Origin: Azorinus chamasolen
Taxonomy: Eukaryota > Mollusca > Bivalvia > Cardiida > Solecurtidae
Direction: 5' to 3'
DNA: 64,000 nucleotides
Assembly (NCBI GenBank): GCA_963576725.1
Contig: OY755242.1
Span: 61,942,324-62,006,323, forward strand
The notes under the pieces are model-generated. The model was not told the DNA's origin. It saw only the letters and a list, made by a program, of their open reading frames with translations, and ran no database searches. Positions 1-9,086 of the stretch are shown piece by piece (positions within the stretch are counted from its first letter, which is position 1; each line of letters begins with the position of its first letter). A program made the position numbers and the translations under genes.

Positions 1-310
1 AAGAGCATAATGAGAGGAAGTGGTTTGCACAAGGTCCATAACTCTGGCTTCAATAATATTGCTGGTCCTTGTACATATTTTCACACTTTTTTGTCCGGAC
101 GATAACTCCTATATGGCTCAAGCCATTGGGTTGAAACCTCATACATGAAAACAGCATGATGAGAGGAAGTGTCATGTACAAGGGCCATAACTCTGGCTTC
201 AATACTTTTGGAGTTATTAGCTGTTATCATTTTTTTTCTTGAAAAATGTGGTGTGGAAAGCGCATAATGAGGCGAAGTATCATTCATCAAGTCCATTACT
301 ATGGTAGCAA
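1..310. repeat. Tandem minisatellite-like repeat, cut by window edge
   Basis: A block containing GAGAGGAAGTG and CCATAACTCTGGCTTCAAT occurs near position 3, again near 151, and in degraded form near 259. The spacing is about 148 then 108 bp. It resembles the ATAACTCT-type tandem repeats of bivalve spacer DNA, also seen at 17.4-17.65 kb. The left end lies outside the window. Confidence 0.6.
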
Positions 311-444
311 CATTTTGAGTTATTTCCCTTTACATATTTTGTTTTGTTTTGGGTTGTTTGTCTGGCTGTCACACATCTAGTCCGGTTGAGTTCTCATGTA
401 CAGAAATGTGACAATATGTAGCAGTGTGTATATGTGAGTGCGAG

Positions 445-481
445 ATGTGTGTGTGTGTGTGTGTGGGGGGGGGGGGGGGGT
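445..481. repeat. GT/G simple repeat
   Basis: A (TG)n run changes directly into an uninterrupted G run. The neighbouring 482-770 holds no recognisable gene. Confidence 0.85.
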
Positions 482-774
482 CTGTTTTTGTGACAAAAGC
501 CATCATGATGTCATTATTTCTTGCATGAACATTCATGGATACAGATATTGATGTTATTTCTTAAGTAAACAAAGCAAGATACTACAGGAGCCGTCTGCTA
601 TGGATGTACTCAGTTTTGCGAAGGCGTTTTTATCAGGCCCCGTTTGCACAAACCTTCACAACTATCTAATTCTATCTCAAGTCTGTCTCACTTGAGATTT
701 CTCAAAATTCGGCTTTCAGGAAACTTCCAATCTCACTTTGAGATTCGTCTCAGCTGAGCCGAAAATTCCTTCAT

Positions 775-1015
775 AGGCTATTCTCTTTGAATGAATCAAT
801 CCAAAAGGAGCATTTACTAGAGAAAAGTAGAATTTGAGAAAAATTTTTTGTATGAAACCATTGTGATAAATAGAGTATTCACCCCATAGGAGCAAATGGT
901 CTACTTATCACAATGGTTTCAAGAAGTGGTTATTACAGAGGCGTAGAAATGCGTATTTATGGAGGGAAGGGTTGGCCAAATCTCATTACTCTTCAATATG
1001 GAGATACGGAAGTTG
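775..1015. mobile_element. Hairpin MITE of the GAAACCATTGTGATAAA family
   Basis: The arms GAAACCATTGTGATAAA (from 854) and TTATCACAATGGTTTC (ending 920) form a stem around GGAGCAAAT. Flanking pieces (TCATAGGCTATT, AAGGAGCATT, GGCGTAGAAATGCG, GGAAGGGTTGG) match family members at 22547, 40000, 49780 and 58200. Other members are TTAA-bounded, but the ends here are degraded. Confidence 0.65.
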
Positions 1016-1073
1016 ATAAAGTGTAAATAGCACGCGCGCTTTCGCGGAACTGTCAGATTCGGCTGCTGCAACT

Positions 1074-1238
1074 ATGGATGCAAAGAAGCGTCAGGTTAAC
1101 TGGACGGAGAAGGAGAAGTGCGTTTTTGTTGAGGGATGTGATTTTAATTGGAACATTGAAAGGCTGTGGTTTTGGAGGTGTGTCGATGGCGGAAAGAAGA
1201 ATGCTTGGGAAGAAGTAGCAGTGGCCGTGAATGCGTAA
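1074..1238 (+). pseudogene. Myb/SANT-like DNA-binding domain, probable first exon of a Harbinger-type transposon protein
   Basis: An ATG opens a 54-codon frame. Residues 7-15 (QVNWTEKEK) and 43-54 (NAWEEVAVAVNA) match the first and last helices of the Myb/SANT-like domain found in Harbinger accessory proteins and NAIF1-like proteins (typical form: NWT-x-E-K-E ... K-x-x-A-W-x-x-I-A-x-x-V-N-A). The frame stops at 1236-1238, overlapping a good splice donor GTAAGT at 1235-1240, so this is plausibly exon 1 of a spliced gene. No matching second exon was found nearby, so it is probably a transposon relic. The domain centre (residues 25-40) is weakly matched. Reading it as host coding sequence is less likely. 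Confidence 0.45.
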
Positions 1239-1271
1239 GTTGTCAACAGAGGCAATATTTCTTCTTCTGAA

Positions 1272-1498
1272 CCTTTTCCCTGTTCTATGTTCATTACAAA
1301 TTTCAATACCTACTGAATATTCATAGAAAAAATGATTAGATCTATAACGAAATATGGAAGATTGTAGCCATTTTAGAAAGTAAATACACAGAATTTTGAA
1401 ATTCAAACAGAGTAGACCCTAATCAGACGGCTCTTCTATTTGATCTGGGTCTACTCTGTTTGTAAATGCGTGAAAACACGTTTATATGAGGGAAAGGG
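1272..1498. mobile_element. TTAA-bounded palindromic MITE
   Basis: The right end reads GGGAAAGGG followed by TTAA at 1499-1502. The left end CCTTTTCCCTG is preceded by TGAA, a decayed TTAA. The core holds CAAACAGAGTAGACCC and GGGTCTACTCTGTTTG arms. A better preserved sibling with the same left part is at 51694-51940. Confidence 0.7.
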
Positions 1499-1502
1499 TT
1501 AA

Positions 1503-2000
1503 TAATAATATTGAGTAGATCTAGATAAAACTTATTTACATCAATCATCCAGTGATTTTTTACATCATTTAGATTTCTTCAGTTTCAGGTCGATATGTTT
1601 TATCAATTGAACCATACGGCATAATCGAACAATAAATTCACTTTTTTTTAAATTTTATTTGTCTTCGACATCGGTTTCCAAAGCATTAAAATATGGTAGA
1701 TTCCATGTCTGACCCCACCAGGCGTCGCCCATTGTTTAAATACTTTTCGGAATTTGCTGATATTTCACCCGTCCATGCATCCTTATAGAAATATCCACTA
1801 AAGGCCGAAATATATCTAGCGGTAATTACCACTATAGGCTCAGTATATCACCACGGTCCGCCATTCTGGAAGTGCCCTTTAAATATATATTTATGTATTA
1901 AACTCTTACTGAAAGAAGTAAACTCTTTTGCACACTAGCGGCAAACTCGTTGCTTACTACCCAAATTGTTTACAAAGGATACCTTATAATTAGATGGCTA
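1503..2000. other. Spacer with start of the gene-upstream block
   Basis: No convincing gene. From about 1930 (GCACACTAGCGGCAAA) the sequence matches DNA before the other family genes, e.g. 18735 and 43735, so the duplicated upstream block begins here. Confidence 0.5.
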
Positions 2001-2242
2001 TAGTTCGATTTCGAGCGCTGAGTCGTGACTGCACTTTTCTTCTTATATAGAAGTTGCAACCATTCTAATTTATGGGTAAGTGGATAACGATTGTCACAAA
2101 ATCTCGTAGTAATCGTGCAGTATTAGTAACAGGTCTGTATAACCACAGGTAACGCCGGACCAAATACATGGTTTGTGACGCGTTTTACCTCTACGGATGG
2201 ACTCGTCCTAAAGGTCACAGTTCACGGGTCAAAATCGAACTA
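2001..2242. mobile_element. GTTCGATT-ended MITE, inverted relative to other copies
   Basis: The ends TAGTTCGATTTCGAGCG and GGGTCAAAATCGAACTA are imperfect inverted repeats. The body matches 18810-19234, 28637-29096 and 43800-44220, but in opposite orientation and without the pogo-like hairpin those three contain. Confidence 0.7.
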
Positions 2243-2267
2243 CAGTACCTGCAAAACACTTTACCAG

Positions 2268-2510
2268 CAAGCTAACCCTTATCCCTTATCCCGCTACCCG
2301 CGACCTGACTCGCATTTGCAAATAGCTTGGATCCAAGTGAGACGCCGAGTAACTCGGCATCTCATAAGGATCCAATCTATTTAACACTTGGTCATTAATT
2401 GCTCTGCTTAATGGAATCGGACGTAGATGTATGTACTAGATCCAAATTTGTGCAGATATAGTTTTCACAGCAGAGTAAAGCTTTTAAACGCAATTCGAAT
2501 AGCCTTGTCG
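2268..2510. promoter_or_regulatory. Palindromic gene-upstream block (copy 1)
   Basis: It starts CTAACCCTTATCCC and holds stem arms GAGACGCCGAG / CTCGGCATCTC centred at 2350, about 434 bp before the gene start. GGATCCAA-type sequences flank the stem. The block recurs upstream of five other long copies and as two orphans. It may be an old TTAA-type element retained with the gene; a regulatory role is inference. Confidence 0.5.
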
Positions 2511-2713
2511 TGTGAACCGGCAGGTACACATAAAAAATGTTGTTATCAGTAGGTCACAGCGTTCTCCCAAATCAGTAAACGTTTGTCGAAAACCTAAACC
2601 AACAGTTGCAGAATGTTTGGAATTGACTTGTTAAATGATTGACGTGCATGCTGGTATCTGAACTAACTTGTATTTAGCAAATGATTGATTTTTACCATCG
2701 ACCGTAAATTTAA

Positions 2714-2784
2714 CCTGCCGGTCATGTGACATTTATAAAGGAGCGTTTTCTCTATGTAGTGCATTTATATCGCATGCATGTAGA
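2714..2784 (+). promoter_or_regulatory. Class A proximal promoter, copy 1
   Basis: GTCATGTGAC at 2721-2730 is an E-box of the M-box/TFE type. ATTTATAAAG follows at 2731-2740, then GTGCATTTATA shortly before the ATG at 2785. The same order is kept before other copies. Confidence 0.5.
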
Positions 2785-4502
2785 ATGGCTGACGGAGGAG
2801 GTATTGTAACGTGGGAAGAGAAGGATATAATCACGGGATCGGGGCCTGATCCAGAGACTTCCTGTCGGTCATGTTCATATGAGGGAAAACATAATGAAGG
2901 TGTGTGGTTCTGCTTTGAGTGTGAGGAACTGTTGTGTGACGAATGTTACAAATACCACATGAAACTTCCTTTTTCCCGAGGACATGTTGTTAAAAGGCAC
3001 GACAGTCTATCAACTGATAAAATGCAGAACACGGTGAAAGACTCGTGTACAGAAATGTGCAAAAAACACGAAGGGAAACTCTTGGAATACGTTTGCTTTA
3101 CTCACGAGTACATCGCTTGTTCTGTTTGTATAACACTTGATCACAAAACTTGCGAGGACGTCGACTTTATTCCGAACATTGCAAAATCTGAATCCACGAT
3201 AACAGAAGTGAAATCTGTCGCAGATACACTTAAGAAGCTTGAATTGCAGTCTGAGAATATTGTTGAGTTGGTTGATAAAAACAGTCAACGCATCCAAAAG
3301 TACTCCCAGAAAGTAATGCAAGACGTTGAAAACATACGAGCAAAAGTCATTAAATCGCTTAATGACTTCGAAGAGGAAGTCAAAAAGGAGCTTTCTCGAT
3401 TTGTCGACGAGGAATCTGTGAAAGTGACCGACGTTAAGGTATCGTGCAGTAAAATCAAGAAAGAGGTCGAGGTATTCGCAAGTAAACAATCAGTTCTGCA
3501 AAACTCCACAATGTACTGCAGGCTTTTTTGTGAAACTATGAGAATTAAATAAAAAATAAAAAGCATAGAAGCAAGTCTACAAACAGCACGTCAGAAAAAT
3601 TCCGTTAAAAATATTGTGTTGATCTTGTGCGGAGAAGATGAACAACTCATTAGTAATATCAAATCAATTGGAACACTCGTACGAAAAGACCCGGTCATTT
3701 CTAAATTAGAACATAGCAAATATATTCCAATCAAGACTCCATCTGACACCGGGTCATGCATGATAACAGGTATTGCCATGCTACCAGGCGAATTGCTAGC
3801 TTTGGCAGACAACTGGAACTCAAATATCAAAGTTCTCGATACGTCTAGTGGTGAGATAACTGCCGAGCTAAAACTTACGTCAGCACCGTGGGATATCACA
3901 ACACTTCCTGACACTACCATAGCTACCAGCCTACCACCCTTCCAAATGAAGCAAAAGTTCTTTTTATAAACGCCTGCAAAACCGATGTGCATGTAAACAA
4001 GCATATAAAAGTCAGTGGAAAATGTCACGGAATTTCTTACATCGAGAACTCATTTGCCATTACATTTAAGAAAACAGGAAAAGTGGAGATCGTTGATCTT
4101 CAAGGTGTCGTACTCAGAAGAGTTGAAACTAATTTTAAAAGTATTCATTATGTTTCTTCAACGGCAGAAAAGTCCATAATCGTATCAAATAGCGGAGACG
4201 ATGGAGTTCATAGCTTGTCTATCTTGAACGCGGAGGGAAACGTACTTGCTACATATAACAGTGATAAACTACTGGGCCCTTGTGCTGTTGTCGAGCGAGA
4301 CGGCTTTATAATAACGTGTGGATGGCGATCTAATAATATATTCGTGATAAATGCAAAGAATAAAACGATCTCGGAAATCCTAGGGCAGGAAAGCGGAATT
4401 TCTCAGCCCTTTTCTCTTTGTCACGACATACAGAACAGCCTTCTGTATGTAGGGATGTGCTGTGCTGACCACATCAAGACATATAAACATATGGTGTTTT
4501 GA
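2785..4502 (+). pseudogene. B-box/coiled-coil/propeller gene, copy 1 (class A), broken
   Basis: This is a family member with lesions. The first frame (255 codons from 2785) covers both B-boxes and most of the coiled coil. It ends at an in-frame TAA (3550-3552), where copy 2 has GCT. The frame continues downstream, but an 8-bp insertion (AGCCTACC, 3928-3935) shifts it inside the propeller. The last codons are also abnormal: after the conserved ADHIK the sequence runs into the interior of a TTAA element (ACATATAAACATATGG...), so the usual VFDVL end, stop and proximal 3' flank are deleted. The upstream block and promoter are intact. A RING-less two-B-box fragment could still be translated from the 255-codon frame, but two or three independent lesions make a pseudogene more likely. 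Confidence 0.88.
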
Positions 4503-4890
4503 CTTTTGCAGAAACTGTAGAATTAAATGTACTTTGTTTGCAAAGGTGCTAAATGTCGTCAATATGAAGGAAAGGGTGAACAGTTCTTCCAGTAGATTGG
4601 GATGTCCATGACAAATCTTATGGTCGGTGCCAGACTTTCAGCCTAACTGATGTATACAAATCTTTGTACAGTAGAAATGTTTGAAGAGGCAATAAAATTG
4701 TTTTATTATGGGTCTTTAAGGCAGGTGGTAGGTTAATGTAGGTCAGAAGTAATACAGAAAGCTCTCAAAGGAGCTTCTGCATTACTTTTGCCCTGCATTA
4801 AGCAACGGACTGTTTTTTAACCACTCTTATGTTCAATAAATGAATGACCGCTTAGGATAGGTTTTACTGTATTTATAGATGGAGAAAAGA
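4503..4890. repeat. 3' flank of copy 1 with pogo-like hairpin remnant
   Basis: GGAAAGGG at 4568-4575 ends a TTAA element. GCAGGTGGTAGGTTAATG...GCAACGGACTG and AGGTTTTACTGTA (to 4872) match 3' flanks of the other genes (21830, 34595, 49025, 63200). AATAAA-type sites occur at about 4690 and 4837; which one served the gene is unknown. Confidence 0.55.
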
Positions 4891-4993
4891 AAGTTGAAAT
4901 GCGCAGCAGGCGTTCTACCAATGGTATTTTTTGAGTAAAGGTTAATCAGTTTTTTTGAAAATTCGGCATTTAAAGGGTTGACAACTATCTTAA

Positions 4994-5428
4994 CCATTTC
5001 CGCTATGAATATTCATGACAGAAAAATGAAGTCATGAATATTGATTAATAATATATTCTGAAAATGGGTGATCCTTCGAAAGCAAAAGTAGAAATGCGAA
5101 TAGAGATAATTGCAGCTCGGTCTTATTGGGTCTGTTCATGAGTAGTAATTAAAAGTGCAACACTACTCACGCCCCCTAGCACAGACTTAAGCAGTATTCA
5201 ATTTTCAAAACTAATAGCATCAAAACTTAGCATCAAATAATAAGTTAACTGTCATACTAGTACATGGACTCAGGAAGTTTTGGCCATGGCAGAAAGCGTA
5301 AAATCATATCTATATTATATCATAAGCAAACAGAGCAGGCCCTGATTAGACAGCTCCTCTAGGAGCCATCTGATCTGGGTCTTCTGTGTTTGCAAAGGCG
5401 TAGAAAAGCGTATTTAATGAGCAAAGGG
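4994..5428. mobile_element. TTAA-bounded palindromic MITE, long form
   Basis: TTAA at 4990-4993 and 5429-5432. It holds ATGAATATTCATGA near the left end and core arms CAAACAGAGCAGGCCC / GGGTCTTCTGTGTTTGC (5327-5393). Orthologous copies at 22096-22329 and 49313-49558 are shorter. Confidence 0.75.
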
Positions 5429-5432
5429 TTAA

Positions 5433-6148
5433 ATATTCTGCTGTAGTAATTTGATTTGTTCCTGTTACTTACCGATTTTCTCCATAAATATATGCCTTTC
5501 TAATCTTTTCATACAGAGCAGACCCAGATCAGATGGCTCCTATAGGAGGAGTATGCAGTGTTTGCTTATGATATAATATAGATAGGATTCAACAGTTTCT
5601 GCCATGGTAAAAATGTCTAGCTAATATAATTAGTATTCATGATGCCGTTATTTCTTACATGAATATTCATGGCGAAAGGGTTAATGAACTTGTCATCAAT
5701 ATAACATAGCATATTTGGAAACAACTATAATTCTTTTGTTTCATGTATAAGCTTTGGAGAACTGTTCATATTTCCTTCATTTACACATTTTGATGTTGCA
5801 AATTGTAATGCAAAAGTGAACAACCTTGGATTTCTGTGTCAGGGTGTATGTTGTATAGCTGTTGGAGCTAGTTGGGTATTATTTGAGCCCAGCTATGCAA
5901 AATGTCAACATTTAGGTTTTGCAAACACTGCAGAAAAAGATTAGTGACTGTAAAATAAGATTAGTAACCGGATTTGATCAGGTTATAAACTGTTTGCCAT
6001 CCTTTGGAGCATTTTGTGTTTTGCATATTGTTGTGGCAACTAATGCAGATTTTACACAAACTGTAATGCTTAAAGGTTGGTTTTAGCATTGCGGGACTCA
6101 TGAAGATGTGCGCGTGTCTGATTGTCAGTTTCATGTTTTCCTCTTTCT
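5433..6148. other. Class A 3' spacer
   Basis: 5480-5686 holds a second palindromic element ending ATGGCGAAAGGGTTAA. 5690-6148 is non-coding sequence kept in the equivalent positions after copies 3 (22840-23312) and 5 (50070-50660). Confidence 0.55.
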
Positions 6149-6152
6149 TTAA

Positions 6153-6358
6153 CCCTTTCGCTGCCAGACTTCGTAGTCTGCTAACTTTGTCGTCTGCTAC
6201 AAATTTTCATTCTTTTGATTTTCTTCATTTTTGTTTAAAAACATAGTAACAGTAACAAACAGTTTGGGTCCTGATGAGACGTCGAGTTACTCGGCGTCTC
6301 ATCTGGATCCAAACTGTTTGCATAGGTAATCACAGATCCGGCATTGGCAGCGAAAGGG
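6153..6358. mobile_element. TTAA-bounded palindromic MITE (206 bp)
   Basis: TTAA at 6149-6152 and 6359-6362. Terminal inverted repeats CCCTTTCGCTGCCA / TGGCAGCGAAAGGG are nearly perfect. The inner palindrome has GTCGAGTTACTCGGC. The paralogous position 23313-23316 holds a single TTAA with no element. Confidence 0.88.
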
Positions 6359-6362
6359 TTAA

Positions 6363-6564
6363 TCTTACTCCATGAATATTCAGTCAAGAAATAAATGATA
6401 TCATAAATATTAACTTATTTCCATTAAGACACTGATAAAATGATTTTTTTTAATCATGGCAGAAACAAAAATCCGATATATATCATAAGCAAACAGAGCA
6501 GACCCTGATCTGGGTCTACTCTATTTTCAAAGGCGTAGAATGGCGTATTTATGAATTAAATGGT
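6363..6564. mobile_element. TTAA-bounded MITE lacking its inner stem
   Basis: It shares its left TTAA (6359-6362) with the preceding element. The arms GCAGACCCTGATCTGGGTCTAC join directly, without the usual GACGGCTCC stem. The right end AAATGGTTAA is decayed. Counterpart: 23317-23518. Confidence 0.7.
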
Positions 6565-7145
6565 TAATATTTGTTTGGTGAGGGAAACCTAGCAGTTCTA
6601 TTCATGTTTGTTTATTATTGTCACTGACAAATTAATTTTAAAGAAATAAAACTTCGTTTTTTTCTGCCAAAAGTTTATGCTTGTTGATAGTCCTTGTCCT
6701 CCGATCTTTATATACACACCAAAGAATATTTTAAACCCTTTCCTTCATGAACATTTATGTAAGAAATAATTATGTGCATATTGATTATATTAAGTTTTTT
6801 AATGGTAGACGGACACAAGAAGTTTGACCATGGCAGGAACAAGGATTAGATTTATATAAACATCTCATAAGCAAACTGAGCATACCCAGATCTGACAGTT
6901 CCTAATGGATCTTATGATCTGGGTCTACATTCAAGCCAGACAGGTAAATCAGTGGAGCATGCAGTAGACAATAGTCAGTATCAATTGATTGATATATAGT
7001 TTGATTGAACTGGCCTACCTATAGAAAGAGAACAAATATATGCAGAAAACTGATAATTACTTAATGACTCAAACAAGATGATGGAAAAAGACGAGGGTTG
7101 AATGTAATACATGTAGTTAAGTCAGACAAGTTCACCTTCAGTCAG
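6565..7145. other. Spacer with a right-truncated palindromic element
   Basis: AAACCCTTTCCTTCATGAAC at about 6733 starts an element whose core is at about 6883-6932. Its right half is missing. TTTTTTAATGGTAGAC at 6795-6810 is the unoccupied counterpart of the large insertion at 23770-27687. No gene seen. Confidence 0.6.
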
Positions 7146-7780
7146 ATTTCTACTTCCTGGACCATGAAATGGCATCTCGGAATGCTGTATTCCGGGTTTT
7201 TCCAAATACCAGCGTGAAAGCCTGTTTTTCCATTACACTCAATGTATTTGGAGGAAAGTTCAATCATTGGGACTGGCAAAGCTTTACAAAGAAAATGACA
7301 ACATGCATCAACTTGTAAGACAAAGATTCAGTCCTACCCCTGATCCTAAGGAATGCCGTAGAAGACGTTTGGTTTGAAGCACAGGAATCTGTCGCTGAGG
7401 CTGACCTGCCGGTTGATACATCGTCGTTTACGTACTATGTGACCGAGACACGGGTGGACAGTGACAAGTCCATATGGAATCATTTTGAAACAGTAGGACC
7501 AAGAACGACAAACCACCTGGAAGGATGACACAATAAACTTAAGAAGGTGGTAGGACATGCACATCCAAACATTTTTAAAATAATAACTGTGCTGAGAAAC
7601 ATTGAAGCAGTATGTTGCATCCGCATTGTGCAGTGTCAGGCTGGAGGTGCTCGTCCTGTTAAATGAAGGAAATACAGACAGATTGAATACCGCCTAGCAG
7701 TCCTGAAAAACCGCCTCCAGGAGGGTCTGCTGTCTATGATTGACTATGCTGATGGAGCATCAAAACTTCTTCATATGTGA
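7146..7780 (+). pseudogene. MULE-type transposase C-terminal fragment
   Basis: Three frames together spell the tail of a Mutator-like transposase as found in animal MULE elements. In order: NAVFRVFP, then HYTQCIWRKVQSLGL, then a downstream block with WNHFETVGPRTTNHLEG, HNKLKKVVGHAHPNIF and RLAVLKNRLQEGLLS. There is a one-base loss near 7215, a frame change near 7350-7370, and stops where W (TGA at about 7528) and R (TGA after PVK) are expected. The catalytic DDE part is absent. It lies after copy 1 on the same strand as the genes and is not part of the gene family. Confidence 0.78.
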
Positions 7781-8004
7781 TAACTAAAACAATCCATTGC
7801 TGCAATCTGACATTACAAAGAGTGTAGACCCAGATCATGAAATGAGTATCTAAACTATCGATAGAATAAAGGTATAAGCCAGACACCACGATGTCTAGTT
7901 TTATGCAAAATTCAAATTTGTTGAAGTTTGGACTGAAAAAATATTCACAATGAAGAAAATATTCAAAAAAAGGGAATTGATATAATACATTTATAACTAC
8001 TTGA

Positions 8005-8145
8005 ATTGCTCTGATATAATATTTCGACCACTAAGGGCCTTTTTTATGATAATCTTTGTAAAAGGCCCTTAGTGGTCGAAATATTAGATAGGGTTTTTTC
8101 ATGATAATCTTTGTAAAAGGCCCTTAGTGGTCGAAATATTAGATC
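8005..8145. repeat. Hairpin with one arm duplicated
   Basis: The arm TAATATTTCGACCACTAAGG (about 8019) is complementary to TAGTGGTCGAAATATTA, which occurs twice in a row together with CATGATAATCTTTGTAAAAGG. The result is one left arm and two right arms. Confidence 0.75.
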
Positions 8146-8167
8146 AGAACAGTTTGATGTGTTTCAC

Positions 8168-8235
8168 ATTGCTAACAGTTTGGATCCAGATCAGACATTG
8201 CATAATGCGGTGTCTGATCTGGATCCAAACATGCT
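8168..8235. repeat. Palindrome with GGATCC-flanked stem
   Basis: AGTTTGGATCCAGATCAGACA...TGTCTGATCTGGATCCAAAC; same arm pattern as the gene-upstream block but isolated. 8240-8480 shows nothing coding. Confidence 0.65.
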
Positions 8236-8479
8236 TGTTATTTATATAATTTAAGAAATACCCAATTTTCCCTAAATATTTAATATTCTAAATATGTTAT
8301 TTACCTATAGTATCTGTGAAACAGAATTTACCAGATAATTGACCCTAGGCTATGAAATAGGTGTTATTCTTAGCTGAGGATTTCCAAATAGCGAAGGATT
8401 TCCAATATTTCCCACATCTAATTTGACCCAAAATCTAAAATGTGATGGGAGACATTGGAAGCCACCGCTGCTTAATACA

Positions 8480-8840
8480 GAAGCCGTTTGATCTGGATCT
8501 ACTCTGTTTGCCGATGCGTTTGCCGATGCGTTTATATCACACACACCAGCGACAAGTTCGTGACTATCCAAAATTGTTGCAAAAGACACGTGTTTAATTA
8601 TAATGCTAGATCTACGTGCAAAGCATGCATTATAACACTATATCGCTAACTAACCCTTATCCTTCTACCCGCGACCTGACTCTCATTTGCAAACAGATCG
8701 GATCCAGATGAGACGCCAACTAACTCGGCGTCTCAAGCTGTTTGACATTCGGTCATTAGTTTCTCATAAGCTTAATGACATCGGGCGTAGTAGTTGTACT
8801 AGATCCAAAGCAGATTTTTTTTTCACAGCGGGTTAATGTT
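8480..8840. promoter_or_regulatory. Palindromic gene-upstream block (copy 2)
   Basis: It starts with GATCTGGATCTACTCTGTTT and CACACCAGCGACAAG, shared with 31605 onward. CTAACCCTTATCC then leads to a stem centred near 8722, 365 bp before the ATG. The right arm is shortened compared with the copy before 32272. It ends CACAGCGGGTTAA. Confidence 0.5.
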
Positions 8841-9028
8841 TAAACGTGTCCCCTAACCGTATACACATGTGTCGATATATGTTGGCCATAACGCTTTCAG
8901 TAGAACATGTTTGGAATTGACGATTAATTCAAGGTTGTGCATATTTACAGAAACTATAAAATGGATGATATTCACCAAAGACCATAAATTTGAACTACAA
9001 GTCTGACCATGAATTTAAAGTAGTATAA

Positions 9029-9086
9029 GTCATGTGACAAAAAGGAGTGTTTTCTGTGTATTGTATTTATAACACAAACGTGTAAT
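9029..9086 (+). promoter_or_regulatory. Class B proximal promoter, copy 2
   Basis: GTCATGTGAC at 9029-9038, then AAAAAGGAGTGTTTTCTGTGTA and a TATA-like TTTATAAC at 9066-9073. The sequence further up (GAATTTAAAGTAGTATAA) marks class B. Confidence 0.5.

Noticed and set aside
2741..2770. 3' splice acceptor (pyrimidine tract then GTAG) just before the ATG, implying an upstream exon
   Set aside because: The AG is missing in intact copies 2 and 7, so it is not a conserved acceptor.
3010..3566. Long - strand open frames opposite the family genes (also in 9587-10294, 19850-20910, 32497-33479, 47083-48143, 61061-62194)
   Set aside because: They mirror the + strand coding sequence in every copy and have no family signature of their own; they are antisense shadows.
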